From: Bacteroidales bacterium
GTDB lineage: Bacteria; Bacteroidota; Bacteroidia; Bacteroidales; UBA12077
Direction of reading: 5' to 3'
Assembly: GCA_013138975.1 (NCBI GenBank)
Contig: WTBR01000057.1
Coordinates: 88,967 to 152,966, forward strand
Length of the DNA: 64,000 bases
The notes beneath the pieces are model-generated. The model did not search any database. It saw only the letters and a list, made by a program, of their open reading frames with translations, and was not told the origin of the DNA. Below, in pieces: positions 7,763 through 18,430 of the stretch. The stretch's first letter is position 1; each line of letters begins with the position of its first letter. The translations under genes were made by a program, and so were the position numbers.

Positions 7763-10132
7763 TTATTCGTTTTGTAAGGTATTTGCAGGATTTTCTTTAA
7801 TATAAGTTAATGTTCTTAAACTAATAATTAGAAACGACATTAGAATGCTAAAAATAATTGGAATAATGAAGTACAAGTATTTATTCTCAAATGTGAAAAT
7901 AAAGTTATTTAACCAATCGTTGGTTAAAAAGTAACTTATAATACATGCTCCAATCCAGGAAAGCAATAAGAGTATAATATATTTTTTGTTTAGAATATAA
8001 AGTAAATTCTTAAAATTGGCTCCTAAGACTTTTCGTATTGCAATTTCTTTTCTACGTACTCTTAGCATTAAAAAGTTTTGACCTAATAAACCCGATAAAG
8101 CAATAATTATTACAATAAAACTGAGATATCTTAAAAGTTTAACAAGAATCATATCATTCTGATATCTATTTTGTAATTTATCTTCTAATGAATTTTGTAT
8201 AAAGAAGTTTTCAGAAAATTCATTGTTCCACATTCTTTTTAATTCTTTAATATCTGAGCTTTTAATTTTATCAGTAAATTTAATACTAATGAGTCTATTA
8301 TCTCTATTCCTTTTATTTAATAACATTATATATGGTTCAATTCTTTCACGAAACGAACAAAAAAAGAAATCTTTTGATACTCCAATTATTTTATATTTTT
8401 TATTTAAAAAAGTCAAATTCTCACCTATTGGATTGGATAATCCCATTTCTTTGCAAAAAGATTGATTAACAACAACTCCAAACGAATCTGTTGGAAACTC
8501 CATTGAGAAAAAACGTCCTTCGATAATTTCTAATCCATAGGTGGTTTTAAAGTTATAATTAACATAATTATAGTTTGTTTGCAGTTCGGTTTTTTCGCCT
8601 TCCTTAATTAAGGATATGATAAACGTTGCGGGTTCTTCTGCCAAATGAGACATTGATATGCATGTAGATTTTATATTCGATAATGTATTGAATTTTTCAT
8701 TAATGATTTTAGCAGAATTTCTTTCCCAATTTACATCAACCAATAGAATGTTTGATTTATCATATCCCAAATCATGATTTTGAATATATTTTAACTGTTT
8801 ACTAAATACTAACGAGCATATAATTAAGGTAAAAGCAATACAGAATTGTATGATAAGAATAAGTGAACTGTTTGAACTTTGAAATGAAGCTTTTGTTTGT
8901 AGTGAAGATTTTATACCCAAATTAAAAAGAATCTTTCCGGAAAAATATCCGGGAACAATTCCTACAATTAATAAAGCAGAAATAATGCCAATAATAATTT
9001 TCCAATTTATCAGATAATTTAATGTAAATTCTGAATTGGTCATTTGATTATATTGGGGCAATAAAAAGTAAAATAAAAGCAAAGCAATTAAGAAACTAAG
9101 CAAACAAATAATAAAAATTTCAAATAAATAGCTAAGGATTAATAAAAACTTGCTTTGCCCCATAACCTTTTTAACATAAACTTCCTTAAATCTGGTAATG
9201 TTAATGTTAGTTGTAATTAAGATAAAATTTACACAAGAAATAACAAAGACGAAAAGTGCAATAATAAATAAAATCCAAAGATTGGAAGTTGAACTGTTAG
9301 GCTCTAATTCTCGATCTAAATGTGATTTTAAATGAATATCTGTTATGGGGAAAAAAATCAAATCAATATCCGCTTTCCAATCTTTTTTAAATATAAATAA
9401 TTCCTTATCAATAAAGGCTTGCTTATTAGATTTTATTGATTCAATTGACTCTTTATTTAAACTGCGAAAATATGTATAGAAATTAACCCTTCTCCAACTT
9501 TCTAAGGCTGGACCTGAACCGATCCTATCTTCAGACATTGAAATCATCGAAAATAAAAAGTTAAATTTAATATGCGAATTAATTGGAGGAGATTTCACAA
9601 CTCCAGTAACTATAAATTCCCGGTTGCTTGCTTTAATTATTTTTCCAATTGGGTTTTGATCGCCAAAATATAATTCTGATATTTTTGTAGTTATTACAAC
9701 GCTATTAGGTTTGCTTAATACTGTTTTTGGATTACCACTTATTAACTCAAAAGAAAAGAAATCAAAGAAATTTTGATCAGCATAAAATAAACCATCATGT
9801 AAAAATTTAGTTTCTTCGTATTTCACAACGGTATTAGGTTGCAATCGATATAATCGAACAAAATCTGTTATTTCAGGAAAATAGTTTTTTAATGCAGGTC
9901 CAAGTGGAGCCCAAGCAAATGCATAATCGGTTTTCATTTCGGCAAAACCACCACTAAAACTTACCCGATAAATATTATCTTTCTCATGAAATTTATCGTA
10001 ACTTATTTCATTATATAAGTAAATTCCTATAAAAAGACTGACTGTAAAACCAATAATTAAACTAGTAAAACCGATTAAAAAACTTAATCGGTTTTTGAAA
10101 ATATTTCTTAAAGTTAATTTAATTGTTGTCAT
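7763..10132 (-). CDS. MacB/FtsX-type ABC transporter permease
   Basis: 789 residues, full length for the family. N-terminal TM helix, MacB_PCD-like periplasmic domain (with YNEISYDKFHEKDNIYRV, a hallmark of the Bacteroidota members), three TM helices of the first FtsX domain, then a second copy of the same arrangement (LGYDKSNILLV, IIGVSKDFFF) ending with the EIAIRKVLGANF motif, TM helices and NPANTLQNE. It is an inner-membrane protein with no adjacent ATPase. It is transcribed away from the half-length permease and shares only family-level similarity with it. The substrate is unknown. Confidence 0.9.
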   Translation of the reverse strand: MTTIKLTLRNIFKNRLSFLIGFTSLIIGFTVSLFIGIYLYNEISYDKFHEKDNIYRVSFSGGFAEMKTDYAFAWAPLGPALKNYFPEITDFVRLYRLQPNTVVKYEETKFLHDGLFYADQNFFDFFSFELISGNPKTVLSKPNSVVITTKISELYFGDQNPIGKIIKASNREFIVTGVVKSPPINSHIKFNFLFSMISMSEDRIGSGPALESWRRVNFYTYFRSLNKESIESIKSNKQAFIDKELFIFKKDWKADIDLIFFPITDIHLKSHLDRELEPNSSTSNLWILFIIALFVFVISCVNFILITTNINITRFKEVYVKKVMGQSKFLLILSYLFEIFIICLLSFLIALLLFYFLLPQYNQMTNSEFTLNYLINWKIIIGIISALLIVGIVPGYFSGKILFNLGIKSSLQTKASFQSSNSSLILIIQFCIAFTLIICSLVFSKQLKYIQNHDLGYDKSNILLVDVNWERNSAKIINEKFNTLSNIKSTCISMSHLAEEPATFIISLIKEGEKTELQTNYNYVNYNFKTTYGLEIIEGRFFSMEFPTDSFGVVVNQSFCKEMGLSNPIGENLTFLNKKYKIIGVSKDFFFCSFRERIEPYIMLLNKRNRDNRLISIKFTDKIKSSDIKELKRMWNNEFSENFFIQNSLEDKLQNRYQNDMILVKLLRYLSFIVIIIALSGLLGQNFLMLRVRRKEIAIRKVLGANFKNLLYILNKKYIILLLLSWIGACIISYFLTNDWLNNFIFTFENKYLYFIIPIIFSILMSFLIISLRTLTYIKENPANTLQNE

Positions 10133-10463
10133 AAAAATGATCTTTTATTTGTTTTTGGGTTTTGAGAATTTTATAGTTTATTTCTAAATATTTTTCGAAG
10201 AATTAAATAATACATATATTATGAATTATAGTTGATCAATATATATTGGTACATAATATGCAAATAAAAAAATATTTAGGATAATAGTGGGAATAATCTT
10301 TTTCATTGCTACAGCTTTACTTATTTATCTTTGTATTTCTATTATTAATTGAGATTAGATACATTCTATTAAATTGAAAATATGTTTCTTTTCAATAACG
10401 AAAAGATAAACTATTAGGAGAATGGAAAAACTCAATCCTGATTCAAATAAATAGAGAAGAAAC
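10133..10463. other. Intergenic gap with no recognised feature
   Basis: 331 bp of very AT-rich sequence between the permease start and the end of the BlaI-like gene. I see no convincing ORF, promoter box or strong hairpin. Confidence 0.5.
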
Positions 10464-10853
10464 TTAGCCATTCTTTTTCTTATTTTTGATTTCCGTAAGC
10501 ATTTTCATTATTTCATCAATTTCATCTATATCAAGGTTTTTGCTCTCCGAAAAAAAATTAACCACTTGCTTTAAAGAATTGTTGTAGTAATCTTTGATTA
10601 AACTACTCATCAAACTTTTACTATATTCTTCTTTGCTAATTAAAGGGAAGTAATCATAAGTATTTCCATATTTTTTAAATGTTACGATTTCTTTCTTTAC
10701 CAATACTCTAACAATTGTTGAAACAGAATTGTAGGGTGGTTTAGGATTAGGAAATTGCTCCAGTATATCCTTAATAAATCCTTTCTCTATCTTCCAGAGA
10801 ATCTTCATTATTTTTTCTTCCGCTTTTGTTAATGTTGTCATATTCTTGTTCAT
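10464..10853 (-). CDS. BlaI/MecI/CopY-family transcriptional repressor
   Basis: 129 residues. The winged-helix region (LTKAEEKIMKILWKIEKGFI ... PPYNSVSTIVRVLVKKEIV ... YGNTYDYFPLIS) is the classic Penicillinase_R pattern, with a C-terminal dimerisation helix region (SLMSSLIKDYYNNSLKQVVNFF). Family members repress beta-lactamase, copper or related genes and are inactivated by cleavage by a BlaR1-type metalloprotease receptor. No blaR1 partner lies next to it, so its target and signal are unknown. The flanking permease gene (start at 10132, same strand, 331 bp downstream) is a possible target. A dyad directly before the start codon suggests autoregulation. Confidence 0.85.
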   Translation of the reverse strand: MNKNMTTLTKAEEKIMKILWKIEKGFIKDILEQFPNPKPPYNSVSTIVRVLVKKEIVTFKKYGNTYDYFPLISKEEYSKSLMSSLIKDYYNNSLKQVVNFFSESKNLDIDEIDEIMKMLTEIKNKKKNG

Positions 10854-10883
10854 TATTGTAATACAGTGAAGTGGGTTACAATA
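10854..10883. promoter_or_regulatory. Dyad at the BlaI-like gene start, candidate operator
   Basis: TATTGTAA at 10854-10861 and TTACAATA at 10876-10883 are a perfect 8-base inverted repeat with a 14-base spacer, touching the start codon. BlaI/MecI operators are TACA/TGTA dyads, so this is a reasonable autoregulatory site. Confidence 0.55.
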
Positions 10884-11470
10884 TAGTTTTCTTGCTTTTG
10901 GCTAATAGCCAGAGGCTTTGAGCTTTTTGTTTTTATCTTTCTAACTTCTTTTTTTTTATTAAATTCTAACTTTAATCTCAATTTTTTTTTGACTGTTAGT
11001 TTTAATTATCAAACTATTAACTTATTGTTTAGGTGCTAAGCGATTAATTATATTTGAGATATAGTTTTTATTTATATAACATTTGTTTAATAAATTCGCG
11101 ATACAATTATACAAATTAATACCAAATATTACAACTTAGTTTTAAGTTAGTGTATCGATTTTAAGTTGAGATACTTATATCTTGTTGAAAATTAAGTGAT
11201 TAATTTTTAATTTTATTTTCGAAATAACAAAAAACAATAATAAATTGTAGATCTTGATATATTTAAATCTTTATAAAATTGAAAAAATTAATACTTCCTT
11301 TAAGGCTAATGCTTATTAATTAATTATTGTGATACAAATAATCGGTCAATAGATAGTATTGTGAAGATTGTAGTTTTTTATACAAATGATAAACATGTTG
11401 GATGGAGCCAACAAGGGATTATGATAGTGTTCCCGGATTAGTTAGTATGTGGAAAACAATTGAAAAATAT
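10884..11470. other. AT-rich intergenic region
   Basis: About 590 bp without a supported gene. Around 10895-10931 there is a GCTTTTGGCTAATAGCC-type word repeat related to one at 41505-41535; the rest is AT-rich sequence in which I recognise nothing. Confidence 0.45.
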
Positions 11471-11517
11471 AAAGTCGCAAAGAAGCACATGATAATTCAT
11501 AGCGTCTTTGCGACTTT
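11471..11517 (-). terminator. Hairpin downstream of the tricorn protease gene
   Basis: A perfect 13-base inverted repeat (AAAGTCGCAAAGA with TCTTTGCGACTTT, 11471-11483 and 11505-11517) starts 20 bp after the stop codon. The arms contain the CGCAAAG word that recurs in the efflux locus, so it may be a repeat element that also terminates transcription. No long T-run follows. Confidence 0.5.
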
Positions 11518-11536
11518 GTAGTTATATAGGTTTATG

Positions 11537-14500
11537 TTATTTTATTTCTGTTTCATTCCAACCTGAGCGATCTGGTTCTACAGGAGCATTTGGTTTTTTA
11601 ACTGGATTTGCATCTAATTCTTTAAGCAATACTTCAACAGCTTTTTCAACACTTGGATCAATTCCTTTTGCTGTTAAATGAGGTTCGTCAATAACTTCAA
11701 TATCCGGATAAACGCCTATGCCTTCAATTATCCATTCACCCTTTTCATTGTAAATTCCAAATCGAGGAACGGCAATATAACCGCCATCTACTAAACCTTC
11801 ATTACCTTGCATTCCAACTAATCCACCCCAGGTTCTTGTACCAATAATAGTTCCTAAACCTTTTTTTCTAAAATAATAAGGGAAAGCATCGCCACCTGAC
11901 GATGAATAACCATTAATAAGCATTGCTTTTGGTCCATCGTGAGCAATTGTAGGTGATTTCATAGGATGTAATTTATTAACGTGCCAGTAGCTTAGTGTTT
12001 TACGCTCAAGCATATCTGCCATGTTTTCAGGAATAAACCCACCACCATTAAAGCGATCATCAATAATTAATGCTTCTTTATTATGATAAGCATACATTCC
12101 ACGATGTAATTCGTAATTTCCTTCTACAGCAGTATTTGGAACATGAATATATCCTATTCGACCATTGGAAAGTTTATCGACCATTGCACGGCGTTCTTCA
12201 ACCCAATTTAAATAGAATAAGGTAAGTTCACTGTTAATTGTTTTTATTGTATATGTTTTAGCACCCGATTCTGATGGTGTTGAGTTTACAGTTATTTCAA
12301 TATGTTTATCTGCTGCATTTTCAAGGAACTTATAAGGATTATCAGCTAATGTAACATTGTTACCATTTAGTTTGATTAAATAATCTCCTTCTTTAATATT
12401 TATCCCTTGTTCTGTTAACGGAGAACGGCGATCTTCTGTCCAATTTTCGCCTTTATAAATTTTAGAAATAATATAGCGATTTGCATTTTCGTCAACTTTT
12501 AAATCTGCACCTAATAAACCTCCATCAATACGTTTAACTCGTTCGAAATCGCCGAAATTATCATAAGCATGTCCTGTATTTGATTCTGCGATTATTTCTC
12601 CGAAAATATAATCTAAATCGGCTCTATGACTAACATAAGGTAATAATTGAGCATATTTAGCTTTTAATCCTTTCCAATCGGTATTATGCATATTTGAAAC
12701 ATAGAAGTAATCTCTGAAAATTCTCCATCCATCAGTATATATCTGTTCCCATTCTTTTTTAGGATCAATCTTCATTTCAACATCACTTAAATCTAATTTA
12801 CCATCTCCGGCTTTTTGATTTTTTGATATTCCTACAATACCATAGTTTCCTTTTGAATTGTAAAGTAATTTCTTACCATCAGCAGAAATTGAAGCATCAT
12901 TCACATCAGAAATAATTAGTTCATCTTTTTCTTCTGAAATATTATATTTATGTAATCCATCTTCAGCTCCATAAAGAACTCCACCATCAATGGCCTCGAG
13001 GTATCTATAATTACCATCAAAAATTGGAAAATCCATAATTCGAGTTGCAATCTCGTCGAAATCAATCTTAATATTTAATTCATCTTTTTTAGGCTCATCA
13101 TTTTCTTTTTTATCTTTTTTCTTTTTTGAAGACGATTCATTTTTTTCTTCCGATTGTATATCAACTATATCATTTTTAAATTTGAACAGTTTCGGACTGT
13201 CTTTTCTTAAAGCTAAAGCATATATACGAGTTGCATCATTATATAAGTATGTAAATTCGAAACTTGAAAAATCAAGGTTGAAATCACGATTTGATAAGAA
13301 AAATAAATAGTTCCCATCTTTTGAAAATGTTGGGCTGTAATCGGTAAATGTATCATCTGTTATTTGATGATTTTGACCGCTTACTAAATTGTAAACCCAA
13401 ATTGCATTATTGCTGTTTTCGCTATTATTGGTATAAGTAATCCATTTTGAATCTGGAGAAAAACTGTAATCTCTAATTTCTTCTGAATAAGCACTCGCAA
13501 CAACTTTAATTTCGCCGGTAGCTGCATCAATATATTGTAGTTTTAAAGTACGATCAGAGAAAAGTAGATATTTACTGTCGGGCGACCAAGTAGGATTGTA
13601 TTTCCATGCTTTTGAATTAAAACTTAATTGTTTAGCTTTTGCGCCTTTTTTATTTTCTAAAAGATAGATTTCGTATTCTCCTGTTGCATCAGAAATGTAA
13701 GAAATATATTTTCCGTTTGGAGACCAGTTTGGTGACATTTCACGAACACCTTGCGTATTTGTTAAGTTAACAGTAAAACCATTCTCGGCAGGTACTGAAA
13801 ATATATCTCCGCGGGCATCGAATAAAGCACGTTTACCACTAGGTGAAATTGAAGCACTTTCGATGAAATCACTTACATTCTTGAAATAAGGAAGTATGTT
13901 TGGATTATCGAAAGTAATATTAACAGTTACTTTCTCTGTTTTTCCGGTTTCGACATTTAGTTTATAAATATGCCCTCCATTTTCGTAAGCAATCATACCA
14001 TTTTCGCCTGATGGCCACATTACATCAAACTCAGAATGAGTTGTTAACTGTTTTGTTTCTTTGGTATCAAGATCATAACTATAAATGTTTAGAGTTAAAT
14101 CTTTATCCGAAGCATAAAATATTTTGTTCTTATGCCAAACCGGAATTTGATCTGATCCGGGAAAATCAGTAATTCTTTCTGAGTTATCAGTTTTTAAATC
14201 ATAAATCCAAATATCAGCAGCACGACCCCCTTTGTAGCGTTTCCAAGTTCTGAATTCTCTACTTATAGGAGTATAACAAATTTTTGAAGCATCAGGAGAA
14301 AGTACACCGAAACCAGCATCTGTTATTTGTAATGCTTTTTCGAAACCACCATCAATACTTACTAAGAAATATTTACCGTTTCTTTCTCCAAATGGTGTTC
14401 GATTACTTCTTATCAGGATATTCTTACTATCTGGAGTCCAGTCCATAATAATATTATCGAAACCACCACGAGGAGGCATTTCTCCAACATCATTATAATA

Positions 14501-14821
14501 TGTTAATTGTTGAGGAGTTCCGCCTTTTGAAGGCATAACATAAACTTGTCTGTTGCCTGAGTATTCTCCGGAGAATGCAATCCATTGCCCATCGGGAGAA
14601 ATTCTTGGAAATAATTCTAATCCTTTATGAGATGTTAATCTAATAGCATCTCCACCATTAGCATCAACAGTCCATATATCTCCTGCATAAACAAAAGCAA
14701 TTAAGTTATTGTTAATATCAGGGAATCGCATTAAGCGAGCATCATTTTGAGCCTTTGTGGAAAAAGCTGAAAATACAGCTAATAAGGCTATTACTGTAAT
14801 TGTAATTTTAAATTTTTGCAT
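11537..14821 (-). CDS. Tricorn protease homologue (S41 family peptidase with beta-propeller and PDZ)
   Basis: 1094 residues. A signal peptide (about 1-24, ending TKAQ) directs it to the periplasm. Residues about 30-550 are WD40/TolB-like propeller repeats (SPDGQWIAFSG, SPNGKYISYISD, SPDSKYLLFSD and others). A lysine/glutamate-rich linker of about 30 residues follows near 560, then a second propeller part, the tricorn core, a PDZ domain around 770-860 and an S41 catalytic domain with the nucleophile in NGYSSSGGDAFPYYF near residue 974. Tricorn-type proteases cleave peptides produced by other proteases. The charged linker is long but common in Bacteroidota members. The gene is isolated, not in an operon. 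Confidence 0.92.
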   Translation of the reverse strand: MQKFKITITVIALLAVFSAFSTKAQNDARLMRFPDINNNLIAFVYAGDIWTVDANGGDAIRLTSHKGLELFPRISPDGQWIAFSGEYSGNRQVYVMPSKGGTPQQLTYYNDVGEMPPRGGFDNIIMDWTPDSKNILIRSNRTPFGERNGKYFLVSIDGGFEKALQITDAGFGVLSPDASKICYTPISREFRTWKRYKGGRAADIWIYDLKTDNSERITDFPGSDQIPVWHKNKIFYASDKDLTLNIYSYDLDTKETKQLTTHSEFDVMWPSGENGMIAYENGGHIYKLNVETGKTEKVTVNITFDNPNILPYFKNVSDFIESASISPSGKRALFDARGDIFSVPAENGFTVNLTNTQGVREMSPNWSPNGKYISYISDATGEYEIYLLENKKGAKAKQLSFNSKAWKYNPTWSPDSKYLLFSDRTLKLQYIDAATGEIKVVASAYSEEIRDYSFSPDSKWITYTNNSENSNNAIWVYNLVSGQNHQITDDTFTDYSPTFSKDGNYLFFLSNRDFNLDFSSFEFTYLYNDATRIYALALRKDSPKLFKFKNDIVDIQSEEKNESSSKKKKDKKENDEPKKDELNIKIDFDEIATRIMDFPIFDGNYRYLEAIDGGVLYGAEDGLHKYNISEEKDELIISDVNDASISADGKKLLYNSKGNYGIVGISKNQKAGDGKLDLSDVEMKIDPKKEWEQIYTDGWRIFRDYFYVSNMHNTDWKGLKAKYAQLLPYVSHRADLDYIFGEIIAESNTGHAYDNFGDFERVKRIDGGLLGADLKVDENANRYIISKIYKGENWTEDRRSPLTEQGINIKEGDYLIKLNGNNVTLADNPYKFLENAADKHIEITVNSTPSESGAKTYTIKTINSELTLFYLNWVEERRAMVDKLSNGRIGYIHVPNTAVEGNYELHRGMYAYHNKEALIIDDRFNGGGFIPENMADMLERKTLSYWHVNKLHPMKSPTIAHDGPKAMLINGYSSSGGDAFPYYFRKKGLGTIIGTRTWGGLVGMQGNEGLVDGGYIAVPRFGIYNEKGEWIIEGIGVYPDIEVIDEPHLTAKGIDPSVEKAVEVLLKELDANPVKKPNAPVEPDRSGWNETEIK

Positions 14822-14938
14822 ATTAAATTTGTTTGATTTGATTATATAGACACATAAATACTGAAATCGATTAATTTAGAAATGAAAGTTTAAAAAAAAT
14901 AGTACATTCGAAACATCATTTTGTTTAAAATTATTGTG

Positions 14939-15271
14939 ATGGAAAAGAAAATAATCAACGAAATTAAGGTAAAAATAATTACTGAGATTGATAAAACAAA
15001 AAAATCTATAATAGAATATAAAGAAATAACAAAGCCTATAGCTCCCGAAAATGCTATTGGTAGAATTTCTCGAATGGATGCTATAAATAATAAAAGTGTA
15101 GCTGAAGCTGCTTTGCGAACAGCAGAAGAAAAGCTTGATAAATTAAATTATATGTTAACTCAAGTTGGTGAAGCTGATTTTGGGGTTTGCGCAAAATGCA
15201 AAAAACCTATCCCAATAGGTAGAATACTTTTAATGCCACAAAGCAGGCATTGTGTTAATTGTGCTACTTAA
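14939..15271 (+). CDS. DksA/TraR-family zinc-finger protein
   Basis: 110 residues from ATG at 14939; a TTG 18 bp upstream is also in frame but less likely. An N-terminal coiled-coil-like helix pair (about 1-75) is followed by a four-cysteine zinc finger: C84 and C87, then C105 and C108, with the DksA-type DFGVCAKCKKPIPIGRI and SRHCVNC motifs. Family members bind RNA polymerase through the secondary channel, but many short Bacteroidota versions are uncharacterised. The coiled-coil tip (REDxxDxA in E. coli DksA) is not obviously conserved: residues 45-50 read RMDAIN. A weak terminator-like hairpin follows. Confidence 0.85.
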   Translation: MEKKIINEIKVKIITEIDKTKKSIIEYKEITKPIAPENAIGRISRMDAINNKSVAEAALRTAEEKLDKLNYMLTQVGEADFGVCAKCKKPIPIGRILLMPQSRHCVNCAT

Positions 15272-15278
15272 ACATTAG

Positions 15279-15304
15279 ATTTATTTTTCAGAAATAAATT
15301 TTAT
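15279..15304 (+). terminator. Probable terminator after the DksA-like gene
   Basis: ATTTATTT (15279-15286) pairs with AAATAAAT (15292-15299), followed by TTTT. The stem is AT-only, so this is a weak call. Confidence 0.45.
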
Positions 15305-15441
15305 TGAGGTTTTAACATTTAAAATAAAACTTCAATTCTTTTAAAACGTAATATTATAAATTATCTAAATGTTAATATTTAGGATATAGAAAATAATAAT
15401 TTGATTTTTTTACTAAAATACTAAAATACTAAAATTCAAAT

Positions 15442-18312
15442 ATGAATATGAATTCAAAAAGAAGTATTAGTCGTAAAGTTTTAGTTGCAGTTTTTGTAAT
15501 AACGACATTATCGATGGCGCTTTTAGCATTAGTATCCATATTTGCAAAGAATTATGAATGCAAAAAAGAATGTAAATTGATAACAGAAACATACATTAAT
15601 GAGCAAGATTTAATTGTTAAGTATGAAGTTGAAAGAGCTGTAAATGATATTGAATTTAGGATTAAAAATTCTGGTTATACTCAAGAAATATTGCAGAATA
15701 AAATTCTGGAACTATTAGCGGATGCTCGGTTTTCAAATAAGGGAAAAGAGCAAGGAATATTTTTTGTAAGATCTTATGATGGTGTACAAATGTTAAGTGT
15801 TAGTAAACCTGAATTGGTAGGAAAAGATGTTTCGCAATTAAAGGATTCTGATGGATTAATAACACACGAACTGTTTATGAATATTGTGAATGATTCAAAA
15901 AGCGGTTTTGCCGATTATTCATGGTTTAACCCGGTAACAGGAACAGTTCAAAAGAAAAGATCATTTATTAAAGGTATCCCGGAATTGCAATGGTATATTG
16001 GGGCTGGTTTTTGGTTTGATGATATAAATTCAGTTATAGAAGAGAAAAAAATACATCTTAAAACGGTTGTTCGAAATTATATTTTTAGTTTATTGATAAT
16101 TATTCTAATTTCATACATAACTATTTTTATTGTTGCACGAAAAATTTCGAAAAAGATTAGGGATAATTTCGAAAAATTCAGCTTGTTTTTAAAGACAGCA
16201 GCAAGTCAACATGCTTTTATTGAAGAAGGAAGTCTGCATTATTTAGAGTTTAATAAATTAGCAGATTCTGCAAATAGAATGATTTCGGAACGTATAAAGG
16301 CTGAAGAAGACTTAAATATTATGGCACATGCCTTTAAAAGTATTACAGATTGTGTTACAATTACAGATCTTGATAATAATATACTTTTTGTAAATGATTC
16401 TTTTCTTAAAACATATGGATATAATCATAAAGAAATAGTTGGTAAAAAAATTGATTTGTTTGGATCACCAAAGAACCCAGAAGGTCTTCATGATCAAATT
16501 TTAAAAGAAACATATAAGGGAGGTTGGAGTGGTGAGTTATGGAATACACGCCATAATGGAAATGAGTTTCAGATTACACTTTCTACATCGGTAATAAAAA
16601 ATAAATTAGGCAGTGTGACTGCATTAGTTGGTGTTTCGAAGGATATTTCGGAGCAAAAGCGTGCAGATTTATTGCAAAAAATTATTTACAATATTTCACT
16701 GGCAACGAGCACAACAAAAGGACTTGATGAATTAATTGATTTTATTAAAAAACAATTAGAATTCATTATAGATGTTAGGAATTTTTATGTTGCCTTTTAT
16801 AATGAAAAGGACGATACATTTACGTCTCCATTTATGCTTGATGAAAAAGATAATTTTGATACTTGGCCTGCCGGAATATCGCTTACTGCCTATGTTTATA
16901 AGAATAATAAGTCGAGCTTATTAACAAGAGAAGGTATAAAAAAATTAGAAAAATCGGGAGATATTGAAGTTACAGGCACTATACCGGAAGTGTGGCTGGG
17001 GATTCCTTTAATAGTAAAAGGTAAAGTATATGGAGTTTTTGCAGTTCAAAGTTATAGCAATGAAATAGTTTATACTCAAAATGATCGTGAGATTCTTGAA
17101 TTTGTTTCGCATCAAATAAGCATTTCTCTTGAAAGAAAAAAGGTGGAAACAGAACTACAATTAGCATATGAAAAAGCGATGGAGTCTGATCGTTTAAAGT
17201 CAGCTTTTTTGGCAACAATGACACATGAGCTAAGAACCCCACTTAATGCTGTTATTGGATTTTCGGAGTTAATTAATAAAGAAAATAAATTAGATAAAAT
17301 TTTAAACTTTTCGGGGATTATAAATCGTAGTGGACATTATTTACTTGAAATTGTAGAGGGTATCTTTGATGCCACATTAATGGAAGCAGGACAAGTTAAT
17401 ATTGTAAAGAGAACATATTCAATATCATCTATAATGCAATCTGTTCAAGAATTAGCACAGGCAGAGCAAATAAAATTTGATAGTAGTATTCAAGTAAATT
17501 ATAAGCCTTTAGATGACGATGAAATGCTTATATATACTGATAAATCTAAGTTGAAGCAAATACTCATTAACCTTATTAAAAATGCTATTAAATTTACAAA
17601 CGAAGGATATATTGAATATGGCTATGAAAAGATTAAAGAAAATGGTATTTCGCAATTAAGATTTTATGTTAAAGACACAGGAATAGGAATTGTGAAAGAT
17701 AAACAAAAGATAATTTTTGATATATTTCGTCAAGCTGATGATTCATTAACACGAGATTATGGTGGTACAGGTATTGGTTTATATGTTGTGAAAAGGTTTA
17801 CCGAGATACTTGGAGGAAAAGTTGAACTGGAATCAGAAAAAGGAAAAGGCTCAACATTTTATATATACATACCTATTACTGAGCCAATACAAACAAATAA
17901 TAAGCTTATTCAAGAAAATAAACAAAAAGGTACTAGTTCTTATTCTGATAAAACTATTCTTATTGTTGAAGATGATAAAGTTAGTGCCAAACTTTTAGTA
18001 GAAATATTAAGTGATAAAAAAATAAATTATTTAATTGCTGAAGATGGCAATGAAGCTGTTAAGGCCTGTTCCGAAAATCATAATATTGATCTTGTTTTAA
18101 TGGATATTAAGATGCCAGATATGAATGGTTACGAGGCTACAAAATTAATAAAGAAAAAGCGACCTGAATTAATTGTAGTGGCGCAGACAGCACATGCTGT
18201 TTCCGAAGATAAGGAAAAGGCTTTAAAAGCCGGATGCGATGACTTTATTACAAAACCAATAATACAAAAAGACTTGATCAGAATTATTAATAAGGCTTTG
18301 AATGTAGGATAA
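15442..18312 (+). CDS. Hybrid sensor histidine kinase (Cache-PAS-GAF-HisKA-HATPase-REC)
   Basis: 956 residues. A TM helix at about 12-32 and another near 210-230 bracket a periplasmic Cache-like sensor (GIFFVRSYDGVQMLS ... FNPVTGTVQKKRSFIKGIPELQWYIGAGFWFDD). Then follow a PAS domain (about 290-405), a GAF domain (about 410-565), HisKA with the phospho-accepting H595 in MTHELRTPLNAVIGFSEL, a HATPase with the G1 box DTGIGI and the G2 box GGTGIGLYVVKRF, and a C-terminal receiver with D888 in LMDIKMPDMNGYEA. It phosphorylates itself and relays to its own receiver. No histidine-phosphotransfer or DNA-binding partner is adjacent, so its output is unknown. The Cache domain suggests a small-molecule signal. 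Confidence 0.92.
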   Translation: MNMNSKRSISRKVLVAVFVITTLSMALLALVSIFAKNYECKKECKLITETYINEQDLIVKYEVERAVNDIEFRIKNSGYTQEILQNKILELLADARFSNKGKEQGIFFVRSYDGVQMLSVSKPELVGKDVSQLKDSDGLITHELFMNIVNDSKSGFADYSWFNPVTGTVQKKRSFIKGIPELQWYIGAGFWFDDINSVIEEKKIHLKTVVRNYIFSLLIIILISYITIFIVARKISKKIRDNFEKFSLFLKTAASQHAFIEEGSLHYLEFNKLADSANRMISERIKAEEDLNIMAHAFKSITDCVTITDLDNNILFVNDSFLKTYGYNHKEIVGKKIDLFGSPKNPEGLHDQILKETYKGGWSGELWNTRHNGNEFQITLSTSVIKNKLGSVTALVGVSKDISEQKRADLLQKIIYNISLATSTTKGLDELIDFIKKQLEFIIDVRNFYVAFYNEKDDTFTSPFMLDEKDNFDTWPAGISLTAYVYKNNKSSLLTREGIKKLEKSGDIEVTGTIPEVWLGIPLIVKGKVYGVFAVQSYSNEIVYTQNDREILEFVSHQISISLERKKVETELQLAYEKAMESDRLKSAFLATMTHELRTPLNAVIGFSELINKENKLDKILNFSGIINRSGHYLLEIVEGIFDATLMEAGQVNIVKRTYSISSIMQSVQELAQAEQIKFDSSIQVNYKPLDDDEMLIYTDKSKLKQILINLIKNAIKFTNEGYIEYGYEKIKENGISQLRFYVKDTGIGIVKDKQKIIFDIFRQADDSLTRDYGGTGIGLYVVKRFTEILGGKVELESEKGKGSTFYIYIPITEPIQTNNKLIQENKQKGTSSYSDKTILIVEDDKVSAKLLVEILSDKKINYLIAEDGNEAVKACSENHNIDLVLMDIKMPDMNGYEATKLIKKKRPELIVVAQTAHAVSEDKEKALKAGCDDFITKPIIQKDLIRIINKALNVG

Positions 18313-18430
18313 AATAATACCTCATTATATAAGAAAAGCTTACGAAGAGTTTCTAAAACACATGGCAGAGAATAAATTAGATTCGATGAAGAAATCAAAG
18401 AATTAATTTTTAAGTACTATATTTGTTATT

